A stretch of 64,000 nucleotides of DNA from Actinomadura sp. NBRC 104412 (lineage in GTDB: Bacteria > Actinomycetota > Actinomycetes > Streptosporangiales > Streptosporangiaceae): assembly GCF_030269515.1 (NCBI RefSeq), contig NZ_BSTM01000001.1:124001-188000 (forward strand). The letters are read 5' to 3'. Of the stretch, positions 47,868 to 57,055 are shown piece by piece. The notes under the pieces were generated by a model. That model ran no database searches and had not been told where the DNA came from. It worked only from the letters and a program-made list of their open reading frames with translations. Position 1 is the stretch's first letter. Every line of letters starts with the position of its first letter. The position numbers were made by a program, and so were the translations under genes.

Positions 47868-48944
47868 ATGTTCAACCGATCCCCTCGCGCGGTGCTCGCG
47901 CTCGTCCTCGCGTTGCCGCTGGTCCTGACCGGATGCGGTGGGGACGAGGGCGGTGAGCTCGCGGCCGACGCGCCGCTGCCCACCGCCGTCCCGGCCGGTG
48001 CGGAGATCGTCTTCGGCGACCAGAACGAACAGGACCAGGTGCTCATGCGGGCGTCGGGCGAGCTCGGCCGGATGAAGGCCAAGGTCAAGTACGCCAACTT
48101 CCTCGGCGGCCCGTCCATCCTGGAGGCGTTCCGCGGCGACGCGATCGATCTGGCGGTGGTCGCCGACACGCCGCCGATCCAGGCGCAGGCCGCGGGCGTG
48201 GACGTCCCGATCATCGCGGCCCGCCAGGAGCGGCCCTTCGACTACCACCTGGCCATCGCGCCGGGCGCGAACATCAGGACGCTCCGCGACCTCAAGGGCA
48301 AGAAGATCGCCTACGGGGAGGGCACCGGCCGCCAGCCCTACATCCTGCGCGCGCTCAAGAAGGCGGGCCTGACCAAGAAGGACGTCACGCTGGTGCCGCT
48401 GAAGGCGGCCGACTTCCCCGACGCCATCCGCAACCGGCAGGTGGACGCCGCGCCGCTCAACGAGCCGCACTACACGCGCTACATCACCGAGTACCGGAGC
48501 CGCGGCGGCACCGGGCTCCCCGAGTCGGAGACCGCGGGCCTGGCCACCGGGCTGTGGTACCTGTACGCGCGGCGCGAGGCGCTGCGGGACCCGGCGAAGG
48601 CGGCGGCCATCGCCGAGTACGTACGGCACTGGGTCCGCGCGCAGGCGTGGGTCAACAAGAACCCGGACGCCTGGATCGACGCCTACGTGGTGAAGAACCA
48701 GAAGCTGTCCCCCGCCGACGGCCAGGCCATGATCCGCAGCCAGGGCACGTTCACCTTCCCCAAGCTCGACCAGGCCCTCATCGCCCGCCAGCAGCGGACC
48801 ATCGACCTCCTCTTCGAGGCCGGTGACCTGCCCAAGCGGCTCCAGGCCAAGGAGGCGATCGACACCCGCTTCGACCCGGTGATCCAGGAGGCGGCGGCGA
48901 GCGCGGGCGCGGGCCGGACACCGGACGCGGGAGGCGGATCCTGA
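47868..48944 (+). CDS. Sulfonate/nitrate-type ABC transporter substrate-binding lipoprotein (SsuA-like)
   Basis: Protein of 358 residues with a lipoprotein signal (LALVLALPLVLTGC, lipid Cys in LTGCGG). The periplasmic-binding fold of the NMT1/SsuA type has IDLAVVADTPPIQAQAAGVD, RTLRDLKGKKIAYGEGTGRQ and DAAPLNEPHYTRYI. Its stop overlaps the permease start (TGATG), so uptake genes are coupled. The ligand is probably an organosulfur compound, given the flanking monooxygenases (inference). Confidence 0.9.
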   Translation: MFNRSPRAVLALVLALPLVLTGCGGDEGGELAADAPLPTAVPAGAEIVFGDQNEQDQVLMRASGELGRMKAKVKYANFLGGPSILEAFRGDAIDLAVVADTPPIQAQAAGVDVPIIAARQERPFDYHLAIAPGANIRTLRDLKGKKIAYGEGTGRQPYILRALKKAGLTKKDVTLVPLKAADFPDAIRNRQVDAAPLNEPHYTRYITEYRSRGGTGLPESETAGLATGLWYLYARREALRDPAKAAAIAEYVRHWVRAQAWVNKNPDAWIDAYVVKNQKLSPADGQAMIRSQGTFTFPKLDQALIARQQRTIDLLFEAGDLPKRLQAKEAIDTRFDPVIQEAAASAGAGRTPDAGGGS

Positions 48945-49804
48945 TGGCGCTGACCGCATCGGGCACCACCGCGCGGCAGGAACAGGGCGGCGCGTCCGCG
49001 CCGGACGCACGGCGGCGGCCGAAGCGCACGGTGCGGCCGGCGTCGCGCCGCCCGCTGGGCGCGGCACGGCTGCTGGGCCCGGTCGTGGTCCTGGTGGTGT
49101 GGCAGGTCGCGTCCAGCACCGGGCTGCTCGACCCGCGGCAGCTCGCGGCGCCGAGCACGGCCCTGCGCACCGGAGCCCAGATGTTCGCGGACGGCGAGCT
49201 GGTCGGGCACCTGCTGGCCTCGGCGCGCCGCGCGGGCACCGCCCTGGCCTGCGGCGTGCTGCTGGGCACGGTCCTGGCGCTGCTGTCGGGACTGTCGCGC
49301 GCCGGGGAGGCCGCGGTGGACGGACTGGTGCAGATCAAGCGGGCCATCCCGACACTGGCGCTGATCCCGCTGGCGATCCTGTGGCTCGGCATCGGCGAGA
49401 CCATGAAGATCACGCTGATCACGCTCAGCGTGCTGGTGCCGGTCTACATCAACACGCACGCGGCCCTGCGCGGCATCGACTACCGGTACGTCGAGCTGGC
49501 CTTCACCGTGCACCTGTCCCGATGGCAGGTCATCCGCAGGGTGGCGCTGCCGGGGGCGCTGCCCGGCTTCTTCACCGGCCTGCGGCTGGCGGTCACGATG
49601 TCGTGGACGGCGCTGGTCGTGCTGGAGCAGATCAACGCGACCGAGGGCATCGGCTACGTGATGACCAAGGCCCGCGACTACGGCCAGACCGACATCATCG
49701 TGGTCGGCCTGGTCATCTACGCCACGATGGGTCTGCTCTCCGACGGTCTCGTGCGCCTCGCGGAGAGGAGGGCGCTGTCATGGCGGACGTCGCTGGGAGC
49801 GTGA
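48944..49804 (+). CDS. ABC transporter permease (SsuC-like)
   Basis: Binding-protein-dependent permease of 286 residues. A basic cytoplasmic N terminus (about 40 residues) precedes six helices: LGPVVVLVVWQVASSTGLL first, then GTALACGVLLGTVLALLSGL, TLALIPLAILWLGIGETMKI, and so on. The EAA loop is in the conserved ALRGIDYRYVELAF to LPGALPGFFTGLRLAVTMSW region. Its 3' end overlaps the ATPase gene by 25 nt, consistent with one transporter complex. Confidence 0.92.
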   Translation: MALTASGTTARQEQGGASAPDARRRPKRTVRPASRRPLGAARLLGPVVVLVVWQVASSTGLLDPRQLAAPSTALRTGAQMFADGELVGHLLASARRAGTALACGVLLGTVLALLSGLSRAGEAAVDGLVQIKRAIPTLALIPLAILWLGIGETMKITLITLSVLVPVYINTHAALRGIDYRYVELAFTVHLSRWQVIRRVALPGALPGFFTGLRLAVTMSWTALVVLEQINATEGIGYVMTKARDYGQTDIIVVGLVIYATMGLLSDGLVRLAERRALSWRTSLGA

Positions 49805-50547
49805 CCGGGTCCACGACGGCCGGGGCCGTCGTCACCATCTCGGGACTGACCCGCCGCTACGGGGAGCGCACGGTGCTGGACGCGATCGACCTGGAGATCG
49901 CGCCGGGCGAGTTCGTCGCGCTGATCGGGCGGAGCGGCTCGGGCAAGAGCACGCTGCTGCGCGCCCTGGCACGCCTCGACCCGGACGTCGACGGCGACGG
50001 CCGCCTCGAGGTCCCCGAGAACCGCTCGGTGATGTTCCAGGACTCGCGGCTGCTGCCGTGGGCGCGGGTGCTGGACAACGTGGTGCTGGGGCTCGACTCC
50101 CCCGACGCCGCGGCGCGCGGCCGGGCGGCGCTGGCCGACGTGGGCCTGGCGGGCCGGGAACGCGCCTGGCCCAGGATGCTGTCGGGCGGCGAGCAGCAGC
50201 GCGTCGCGCTGGCGCGTTCCCTCGTACGGGAACCGGCCCTGCTGCTGGCCGACGAGCCGTTCGGCGCGCTGGACGCGCTGACCCGGATCCGCATGCACGC
50301 CCTGCTGGCCGACCTGTGCGCGCGGCACCGTCCCGCCGTGCTGCTGGTCACGCACGACGTGGACGAGGCGATCACGCTCGCCGACCGCGTCCTGGTGCTG
50401 GACGAGGGCCGCATCCGCGTGGACCTGCCCGTCGGGCTCGCCAAACCCCGGGACCACGAGCACCCCGACTTCCTGACCATCCGAAGGACCCTGCTCGAAG
50501 GGCTGGGAATCACCAGAAAGGACGGCCGCGATGTCGCTGCACCTTAA
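49780..50547 (+). CDS. ABC transporter ATP-binding protein (SsuB-like)
   Basis: ATPase of 255 residues: Walker A GRSGSGKST, Q-loop SVMFQDSRLLPWA, signature LSGGEQQR, Walker B LLLADEPFGALDALT and H-loop LVTHDVDEA, all typical of the nitrate/sulfonate/taurine importer family. ATG 49780 has GAGGAGG upstream, inside the permease gene. The end overlaps the second monooxygenase gene by 17 nt, tying transport and oxidation into one operon. Confidence 0.93.
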   Translation: MADVAGSVTGSTTAGAVVTISGLTRRYGERTVLDAIDLEIAPGEFVALIGRSGSGKSTLLRALARLDPDVDGDGRLEVPENRSVMFQDSRLLPWARVLDNVVLGLDSPDAAARGRAALADVGLAGRERAWPRMLSGGEQQRVALARSLVREPALLLADEPFGALDALTRIRMHALLADLCARHRPAVLLVTHDVDEAITLADRVLVLDEGRIRVDLPVGLAKPRDHEHPDFLTIRRTLLEGLGITRKDGRDVAAP

Positions 50548-51856
50548 CGTCTTCGTGGTCGGTCACGGCCATCACGAGGCGGCCTGGCGGCATCCCCGCT
50601 CCACCACCGCCGCGGTCACCGACGTCGCCTACTTCCAGTCGCTGGCGCGCCGCGCCGAGGAGGGGCTGCTGGACTCGGTGTTCTTCGCCGACCAGCTCGT
50701 CCTGGGCAACGGCGACGCCGAGTTCCGCCCGCGCGGCGGGCTGGAGCCGCTGACGTTGCTGGCGGCGCTGGCCACCGTCACCGAGCGGATCGGGCTGATC
50801 GCGACCGCGTCCACCACCTACACCGAGCCGTTCAACCTGGCCCGGCAGCTCGCCTCGCTGGACCACATCAGCCATGGCCGGATCGGGTGGAACATCGTCA
50901 CCTCGTGGGCGGTCGGCGCCGCCGCCAACTTCGGCCTGGACCGGCCCATCCCGCACGACGAGCGGTACGCCCGCGCGTTCGAGTACATGGAGGTCGTCAC
51001 CCGGCTGTGGGACAGCTGGGCCGACGACGCGGTCGTGCACGACCAGGCCGCGGGACGCTTCGCCGACCCCGCCAAGATCAGGGAGGCCGGGTTCGAGGGG
51101 AGGTTCTACCGCGTGAAGGGCGCGGGGACCGTCCCGAGGCCGCCGCAGGGGCACCCGGTCCTCGTGCAGGCCGGATCGTCGGAGGAGGGGCGCAGGTTCG
51201 CCGCGCACCACGCCGAGGCGATCTTCACCGCGCAGCAGGACATGGCCGAGGCGGTCGAGTTCGCCGCGGACGTCCGCCGCCGCGCATCCGCCGCAGGCCG
51301 CGACCCCCGGCATCTGAGGATCCTGCCCGGGCTCAGCCCGATCATCGGCTCGACCGAGGAGGAGGCGCGGCGGCTGGAGCGCGAGCTGAACGAGCTGACC
51401 CTCCCCGAGGTCGGCCTGCGCCACCTGTCGGCCCGTTTCGACGGCGCCGACCTGTCCGGCATCCCGCTGGACGAGCCCCTCTCGGTGGACGCGCTGCCGA
51501 AGCCGTCGGACGTGCAGGGCCCGCAGAGCCGCGCCAAGCTCATCACCGACCTGGTACGGCGCGAACGTCCCACCCTGCGGGAGCTGCTGTACCGGCTGGC
51601 GGGCGCGCGCGGTCACCTGGTCGTGACCGGGACGCCCGAGCAGATCGCCGACACGATCGAGCAGTGGGCCGAGGCGGGCGCCGCCGACGGGTTCAACATC
51701 ATGCCCCCGCACCTGCCGGGCGGCCTGGACGACTTCATCGACCACGTGGTGCCCGAACTCCAGCGCCGCGGCCTGTTCCGCAAGGAGTACGAGGGCACGA
51801 CCCTGCGCGACCACTACAACCTGCCCCGGCCGCGCAACCGTGTCTTCGGGCCGTGA
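50531..51856 (+). CDS. Flavin-dependent monooxygenase, NtaA/SnaA/DszA family (second paralogue)
   Basis: Luciferase-like monooxygenase of 441 residues, a clear paralogue of the gene at 46491. Shared segments include GHHEAAWRHP, LDSVFFAD, ATASTTYTEPFNLARQLASL, GWNIVTSWAVGAAANFGL and FNIMPPHLPGGLDDFIDH. The two differ enough to suggest different substrates or successive steps. AAAGGA precedes ATG 50531 inside the ATPase gene. It converges on the DUF2795 gene, 9 bp away. Confidence 0.92.
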   Translation: MSLHLNVFVVGHGHHEAAWRHPRSTTAAVTDVAYFQSLARRAEEGLLDSVFFADQLVLGNGDAEFRPRGGLEPLTLLAALATVTERIGLIATASTTYTEPFNLARQLASLDHISHGRIGWNIVTSWAVGAAANFGLDRPIPHDERYARAFEYMEVVTRLWDSWADDAVVHDQAAGRFADPAKIREAGFEGRFYRVKGAGTVPRPPQGHPVLVQAGSSEEGRRFAAHHAEAIFTAQQDMAEAVEFAADVRRRASAAGRDPRHLRILPGLSPIIGSTEEEARRLERELNELTLPEVGLRHLSARFDGADLSGIPLDEPLSVDALPKPSDVQGPQSRAKLITDLVRRERPTLRELLYRLAGARGHLVVTGTPEQIADTIEQWAEAGAADGFNIMPPHLPGGLDDFIDHVVPELQRRGLFRKEYEGTTLRDHYNLPRPRNRVFGP

Positions 51857-51865
51857 CCGGTGCCG

Positions 51866-52195
51866 CTACCCGCGCCGGCGCGGCTCCCTGTGCAGCTCCT
51901 CCTGGACGGGTGGTTCCTCGCTGTCGCGCATGTGCTCGGCCAGCAGCGGCTTCCTGTGGTGGGTCCGCTGGTAGTCCCGCTCCGCCGGGCTGCGTCCCGG
52001 ATCCGGCTCGGTGGGCACGGACCTCAGCACCTGTTCGACGTTGTCGTAGTCGCCGAGCGGAAGGGCGGCGAGCGCCCTTTCGGCGGCGGAGCCGGGCCGC
52101 CGGTAGTGCGCGTGCGCGACGATCTGCTGCTTGCTCGCCGGAAAGGCGAGATCCCCCAGCATCTCCTCGATCCGGCGGGTGTCGGAGACCCTCAT
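51866..52195 (-). CDS. DUF2795 family protein
   Basis: Small protein of about 109 residues. The N-terminal 60 residues are DUF2795: RIEEMLGDLAFPASKQQIVA followed by HAHYRRPGSAAERALAALPL and GDYDNVEQVLRSV. The C-terminal part is charged and probably disordered (PVQEELHREPRRRG). Function unknown. ATG 52195 was preferred to the GTG further upstream, because the domain starts right after it. Confidence 0.8.
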   Translation of the reverse strand: MRVSDTRRIEEMLGDLAFPASKQQIVAHAHYRRPGSAAERALAALPLGDYDNVEQVLRSVPTEPDPGRSPAERDYQRTHHRKPLLAEHMRDSEEPPVQEELHREPRRRG

Positions 52196-52279
52196 CGTCC
52201 TGGTCCTCTCGGTCGCTGGATCGCCGACCGCCACGGCGCTGACCCTGCCCGCTGACCGGCCGCCGAAACGCGCGGGCGC

Positions 52280-52966
52280 TCAGCGGGGGCCGGAGCGGGG
52301 CGAGCGGGCGATCGCGGTGGCGACGATGCCGACCGGGGTCGCGTCCGGGCGGGTCACGACGATCTCGTGGAGACCGGCGCGGTCCGCCCGGCGCATCAGG
52401 TCGGCGGCGTCCTCGCTCGGCCGCACGGTCGGGACCGCCGGGTTCATGAACCGCTCGGCCGGCGCCTCGTCCGGCGCGCCCGCCAGCTCCCGTTCGCCGA
52501 TCACGCCCTGGACGACGCCGGAGGCGTCCACCACCAGGGCCACGCCGGCGGGGTCGGCGAGGACGCGGTCGGCCACCTCCCCCATCCGGTCCTCGGGGGC
52601 CGCCACCACCGGGTCGCGGCGCACCACGCGCGAGACCAGCTCCGCGTGCCCCTCGTACGGCAGGTCGGCCGACAGCCAGTCCAGCTTCCCCGCGGCGTAG
52701 TCGTAGACCTCGGGGTGGCCGAGGCGTTCGAGCCGGTGGGCGGCGCGCGGGCTCAGGTCGCATTGCAGGTCCTGGCAGTAGACGATCACCGGGCGGGCCC
52801 GGTCCAGGCCCCACGCCTCCGGAACGTCCAGTTTCGCGAGCGAACGGTGCACCGCGCCGGGCAGATGCGCCCATTCGTACTGCCTTCTCGACAGCACCTC
52901 GACGATCTGGGCGTCCCGGTCCCGGACCAGCTCCTGCACGCCTCGCCGGTCGATGTTGCGCACCAT
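52280..52966 (-). CDS. Rhodanese-like plus CBS domain protein
   Basis: Protein of 228 residues. The rhodanese-like domain (about 5-105) has QIVEVLSRRQYEWAHLPGAV and the active-site region VIVYCQDLQCDLS, with the presumed catalytic Cys in the VYC position. Two CBS motifs follow (VSRVVRRDPVVAAPEDRMGE to GVIGERELAG; FMNPAVPTVRPSEDAADLMR to TPVGIVA). The CBS pair could bind adenylates and tune sulfur transfer or sensing. Rhodanese-CBS fusions are known but poorly characterised. Start GTG or ATG near 52966. Confidence 0.85.
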   Translation of the reverse strand: MVRNIDRRGVQELVRDRDAQIVEVLSRRQYEWAHLPGAVHRSLAKLDVPEAWGLDRARPVIVYCQDLQCDLSPRAAHRLERLGHPEVYDYAAGKLDWLSADLPYEGHAELVSRVVRRDPVVAAPEDRMGEVADRVLADPAGVALVVDASGVVQGVIGERELAGAPDEAPAERFMNPAVPTVRPSEDAADLMRRADRAGLHEIVVTRPDATPVGIVATAIARSPRSGPR

Positions 52967-53096
52967 GCCGACCCCCTACCCGCACGACCCGAGGTATGCG
53001 TGCCGTCCCTCGTCAGGCCCGGTCCCGCGACCCTTCTTTCATAGGGCGGAATACCTGTACCCACTCTGCGGAGACCGACGTACGCTCAGGGCGCCC

Positions 53097-54803
53097 ATGG
53101 GTGACCGCGAGAGGCGGTGTCGGCTCGTGCGTTCGGACCAGCGAAGAGCGGTGTCACTGACCCGCCGGGGGATGCTCGGATCGGGGGCGGCGGCGATCGC
53201 CGGGGTCGGCGCGGCGGCCGTCCCCGCGCACGCGGCAGGAGGCCACGGCGGCCACGACCGGCCGCCCTCCGGGCGGGACGAGCCCGGGGACCTGGCCCTG
53301 GTGAACGGCAGGATCCTCACACAGGACCGCAGGGGCACCATCGCCTCGGACGTCCTGATCAGGGACGGCATGTTCGCCGAGGTGGGCCGTGGCCTGCGGG
53401 CGCGCGCCAAGGGCATGCGGGTGATCGATCTGAGGGGCCGCACGGTGGTCCCGGGGATCATCGACAACCACAACCACATCGTGCTGATGGGGCTGCGGCC
53501 CGGCTTCCACACGCCGCTGGAGAACGCGTACTCGATCGGCGAGGCGCTGGCCACGCTCAAGGCGCGCGCCACCCGCGTCCCGGCGGGACGGTTCGTCACG
53601 ACGATCGGCGGGTTCCATTCCAACCAGTTCGCCGAGCGGCGGCTGCCCACGCTCGCCGAGATCGACGCCGTCCTGCCCGGCCGTCCCGTCTACCTCCAGA
53701 TCGGGTTCAACGGGCCGTCGGTGACCAACGGCGCCGGCCGCGCCTTCTTCGAGTCCAGGGGCGTGACGGTCGGGCCGGACGGGTCGATCGCGGCCGGTCA
53801 GCCGTCCCAGGACGCGCTGTTCGAGCTGCGGCGCGGCCAGACGCTCGCGGAGCAGAAACGCGGCACCCTGGAGGCGATGGCCTACGCCGTGAGCCTCGGC
53901 GTGACCACGCACTTCGACCAGGGCGGCTTCCCCTCGACCGGCACTTCGGCGGACGGCGCGGCGCACTTCGACCGGTACCGCGCCTACGACGCCTTCCTGG
54001 CGCTGCGCCGCGAGGGCAGGCTGTCGATCCGGCTGCGGATCAACTTCCTGCATCTGGAGTCGGACCCCGAGCTGCCCGAGCTGACGGCGCGGCTGAACAA
54101 CGCGTTCCCCGAGTTCGGGGACGACCTGATGAAGGTCGTCGGCATCGGCGAGTTCACCGCCGCGGGCCTCGGCGAGGTCTGGCTGGACGCCGGCCACCGG
54201 GTGGCACGGGCGGGCTGGATCAACCAGGTGCACTCGCTGACCAGGGACGACTTCCAGACCGAGATCGCCGGCTGGGAGACGATCAACGCCACGTACCCGA
54301 TCAAGGACCTGCGCTGGACGATCGCCCATGTCCCGTTCATCACCGAGGAGTGGATCCGCCGGCTGAAGGCGCTCGGCGGCGGCCTGTCCCTCACCGGCTG
54401 GCGCTATCTGGCCGGCACCGCGGGCAACGCGGGACCGCCGTTCCGCACGATCCTCGACAGCGGCATCCACGCGGGGATGAGCTCCGACGGCATGCAGATC
54501 GCGCCGATGAACCCGTGGCTGCACATGTACTACGCGACGACCGGCAGGAACGCCCGGGGCGAGCTGATCAACGACGGGCAGCAGATCACCCGGGACGAGG
54601 TGCTGCGCCTGTACACGGCGGAGAACGGCTGGTTCACCAGGGAGGAGGACCTGACCGGGTCGATCGAGCCGGGGAGGTTCGGCGACCTGGCCGTGCTCAG
54701 CCACGACTACCGGAAGGTGCCCGACGAGGGCCTGAAACGGATCCGGTCGGTGCTGACCGTCGTGGGCGGGCGGGTCGTCCACGACGCCCTACCACACCGC
54801 TGA
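53097..54803 (+). CDS. Exported amidohydrolase, YtcJ-like
   Basis: Protein of about 568 residues. A twin-arginine-type signal is near residue 19-50: SLTRRGMLGSGAAAIAGVGA, ending AHA. GTG 53151 would start right before this signal and may be the true start. The amidohydrolase fold has LALVNGRILTQDRRGTIASD, VVPGIIDNHNHIVLMGL (metal His pair), IAHVPFITEEWI (His) and AGMSSDGMQIAPMN (Asp region), and ends with LTGSIEPGRFGDLAVLSHDY. YtcJ-like enzymes hydrolyse amides or formamides. A solute uptake system follows, suggesting supply of the freed product (inference). Confidence 0.87.
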   Translation: MGDRERRCRLVRSDQRRAVSLTRRGMLGSGAAAIAGVGAAAVPAHAAGGHGGHDRPPSGRDEPGDLALVNGRILTQDRRGTIASDVLIRDGMFAEVGRGLRARAKGMRVIDLRGRTVVPGIIDNHNHIVLMGLRPGFHTPLENAYSIGEALATLKARATRVPAGRFVTTIGGFHSNQFAERRLPTLAEIDAVLPGRPVYLQIGFNGPSVTNGAGRAFFESRGVTVGPDGSIAAGQPSQDALFELRRGQTLAEQKRGTLEAMAYAVSLGVTTHFDQGGFPSTGTSADGAAHFDRYRAYDAFLALRREGRLSIRLRINFLHLESDPELPELTARLNNAFPEFGDDLMKVVGIGEFTAAGLGEVWLDAGHRVARAGWINQVHSLTRDDFQTEIAGWETINATYPIKDLRWTIAHVPFITEEWIRRLKALGGGLSLTGWRYLAGTAGNAGPPFRTILDSGIHAGMSSDGMQIAPMNPWLHMYYATTGRNARGELINDGQQITRDEVLRLYTAENGWFTREEDLTGSIEPGRFGDLAVLSHDYRKVPDEGLKRIRSVLTVVGGRVVHDALPHR

Positions 54804-54842
54804 GGCCCGCACCGAAGATCGCAGAGAGATCACACTGAGATA

Positions 54843-54872
54843 TTGCACACAGAAAAAATTGAAGAATACACT
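54843..54872 (+). promoter_or_regulatory. Candidate sigma-70-like promoter for the liv operon
   Basis: TTGCAC (54843-54848) and TACACT (54867-54872) are spaced 18 nt in an AT-rich patch just before the ABC substrate-binding protein gene at 54905. The following start would give a leader of about 25 nt. Confidence 0.4.
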
Positions 54873-54904
54873 ACCGGGACGACACGGCGGCGAGGTGGCT
54901 TGCC

Positions 54905-56182
54905 ATGGGCGATAACGGACATCGCGGAAACCGTCTCTTCACCCTGGTCGCGGCCGGCCTGCTCCTGAGCGGAGCGGCGGCGGCCTGCGAGCAGAAGTCC
55001 GGATCCGGCGGCGGGACGGAGGACAGTGGCAAGCCGATCGTCGTCGGCTCCACCCTCTCCCTGAGCGGCGCGTTCGCCGCGACCGGCGCCATCCACAAGA
55101 TCGCGGGCGAGCAGTTCGTCGCCCGGCTCAACGCCAACGGCGGGCTGCTGGGCCGGCAGGTCCGCTGGGTGGTCCGGGACGACGAGTCCGACCAGGCCAA
55201 GGTCAGCACGCTGTACGAACAGCTGATCACCCAGGACCGGGTGGACCTGATCATCGGCCCGTACGCGACGCCGAACATCCTGTCCGCGATGGCGGTGGCA
55301 TCGCGGCACGGGTACACGATGCCGCAGCACACCTCCGTGATCGCGCCGCTGATGACCTACCGGTGCCAGTTCCCGGCGTGGTCGATCGGCCCCGAGCCCA
55401 ACAAGGTGGTGCCGAACCAGCTGTTCGACGCGGTGGCGACGCTCCCCGACCCGCCCAAGCGGGTCGCCATCCTCACCAACCAGAACGGCTCCACCGACTT
55501 CGTGTCCTACGGCTCCGGCAACAACAAGGTCGGCATGGTGTCCATCGCCAAGCAGCGCGGCCTTGACGTCGTCCTCGAACGGCGCTACCCGCCCAACACC
55601 ACGAGCTGGGCGCCGCTGGCCACCCAGATCCGCGACGCCAGGCCCGACCTGGTCATCAACGACGGCCTCGGGGTCGACCCCGTCAACCTGCTCCAGGCGA
55701 TGAAGCAGCTGAACTACAAGCCCCCGCTGATGTTCAGCCTGTTCCCGGCGCCCGGCCCGCTGCTGGGGCTCGGCGACACCTCCGACGGCCTGCTGTCGGT
55801 CACCATCTTCGAGCCCAACAAGGCGACGCTGGACCGGCTCGGCCCGGACGCGACCGCCATCGTGAACGACTTCAGGACCAGGGCGACCCAGGCCAAGCTG
55901 CCGTACACGGTGTTCGAGACGCAGGCCGCCGCGTCCTGGAACGCCTGGGAGATCCTGGTCGCCGGCGTGAAGGCGGCGGGCAGGGTCGACAACAAGGCCA
56001 TCTGCGACAGCCTGCACGCCAAGGGCGCCGACACCACCTTCGCCGGCCACCTCACCTTCGACCCGAAGGCCAACAACTTCTGGACGACCACCCAGGCCAT
56101 CAAGCAGATCCAGAACCGCGACTGGGTCACGGTCTACCCACCGCAGCGCGCGGCGGGACGGCTGCAAGCCTCCGCGGGCTGA
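54905..56182 (+). CDS. Branched-chain-amino-acid/amide-type ABC substrate-binding lipoprotein
   Basis: Protein of 425 residues. Lipoprotein signal LVAAGLLLSGAAAAC, then VGSTLSLSGAFAATGAIHKI and the LivJ-type type I binding fold (LIIGPYATPNILSAMAVASR, HTSVIAPLM, ILTNQNGSTDFVSY, FVTVTIFEP-like LSVTIFEPNKATLDR). LivJ/UrtA-type proteins bind leucine, urea, amides or aromatic acids; the ligand is not readable here. It heads a four-gene transporter operon (next gene 4 bp away). Confidence 0.9.
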   Translation: MGDNGHRGNRLFTLVAAGLLLSGAAAACEQKSGSGGGTEDSGKPIVVGSTLSLSGAFAATGAIHKIAGEQFVARLNANGGLLGRQVRWVVRDDESDQAKVSTLYEQLITQDRVDLIIGPYATPNILSAMAVASRHGYTMPQHTSVIAPLMTYRCQFPAWSIGPEPNKVVPNQLFDAVATLPDPPKRVAILTNQNGSTDFVSYGSGNNKVGMVSIAKQRGLDVVLERRYPPNTTSWAPLATQIRDARPDLVINDGLGVDPVNLLQAMKQLNYKPPLMFSLFPAPGPLLGLGDTSDGLLSVTIFEPNKATLDRLGPDATAIVNDFRTRATQAKLPYTVFETQAAASWNAWEILVAGVKAAGRVDNKAICDSLHAKGADTTFAGHLTFDPKANNFWTTTQAIKQIQNRDWVTVYPPQRAAGRLQASAG

Positions 56183-56185
56183 GGC

Positions 56186-57055
56186 ATGGACACGGTCCAG
56201 GCGGCGCTCACCGGGGTGCTCGTCGGCGGCTTGTACGCGCTGATGGCGGCCGGTCTGTCGATCACATGGGGCGTGCTGCGCATCATCAACCTGATCCACT
56301 TCGGGCTGATCCTGCTCGGCGCCTACCTCACCTTCCAGCTCGCCTCGTCCTGGGGCATGGACCCGATCCTGACCGTGGTGGTCACGGCGCCGACCCTGTT
56401 CGCGCTGGGCGCGGCGGTGCAGTGGGGCTTCGACCGGCTGGGGATCTCCGAGCTGAACTCACTGCTGCTCAGCTTCGGGCTGCTCATCGTGATCGTGCAG
56501 GGCATCAGCAACCTGTGGAGCGCCGACTACCAGCAGATGACCGCGGCGGCCAACCCGTACGCCACCCGTTCGATCGAGGTCGGTTCGCTGGTCTTCCCGC
56601 TCAACACGCTGCTGGCGTTCGTGCTCGCGATCGTGCTGATCGGCGGCGCGCACATGGCGCTGCGACGGACGTTCACGGGGCGGGCGCTGCGCGCGTTCGC
56701 CCAGGACCGCGCCATCGCCGCCGCGTTCGGCATCGACCACCGCCGGATCGGGCTGCTGCTGGCCGGCGCGGCCGGGGCCACCGCGGCGGCGGCCGGGATG
56801 CTGTTCGCGCTGTCGAACGCGCTGACCCCGGCGACCGCGTTCGAGTGGTTCGGCACCGTGTTCGCCGTCGTCATCCTCGGCGGCATCGGCCACCTGGTGG
56901 GCACGCTCGTCGCGGGGCTGCTGGTCGGCGCGCTGGGGGCGGTCGTCACGGTGGTGGTGTCCCCGGCCGCCGAGCCGTTCGTGCTCTTCTCGGTCATCAT
57001 CCTGGTGCTGCTGCTGCGCCCACAGGGGCTGTTCGCCCACGGGGGCACCCGATGA
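56186..57055 (+). CDS. LivH-type ABC permease
   Basis: Protein of 289 residues with the LivH pattern: ALTGVLVGGLYALMAAGLSI at the start, GVLRIINLIHFGLILLGAYL, RRTFTGRALRAFAQDRAIAA and then FEWFGTVFAVVILGGIGHLV. About eight hydrophobic segments. ATGA overlaps the following fused permease-ATPase gene. Confidence 0.92.
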   Translation: MDTVQAALTGVLVGGLYALMAAGLSITWGVLRIINLIHFGLILLGAYLTFQLASSWGMDPILTVVVTAPTLFALGAAVQWGFDRLGISELNSLLLSFGLLIVIVQGISNLWSADYQQMTAAANPYATRSIEVGSLVFPLNTLLAFVLAIVLIGGAHMALRRTFTGRALRAFAQDRAIAAAFGIDHRRIGLLLAGAAGATAAAAGMLFALSNALTPATAFEWFGTVFAVVILGGIGHLVGTLVAGLLVGALGAVVTVVVSPAAEPFVLFSVIILVLLLRPQGLFAHGGTR

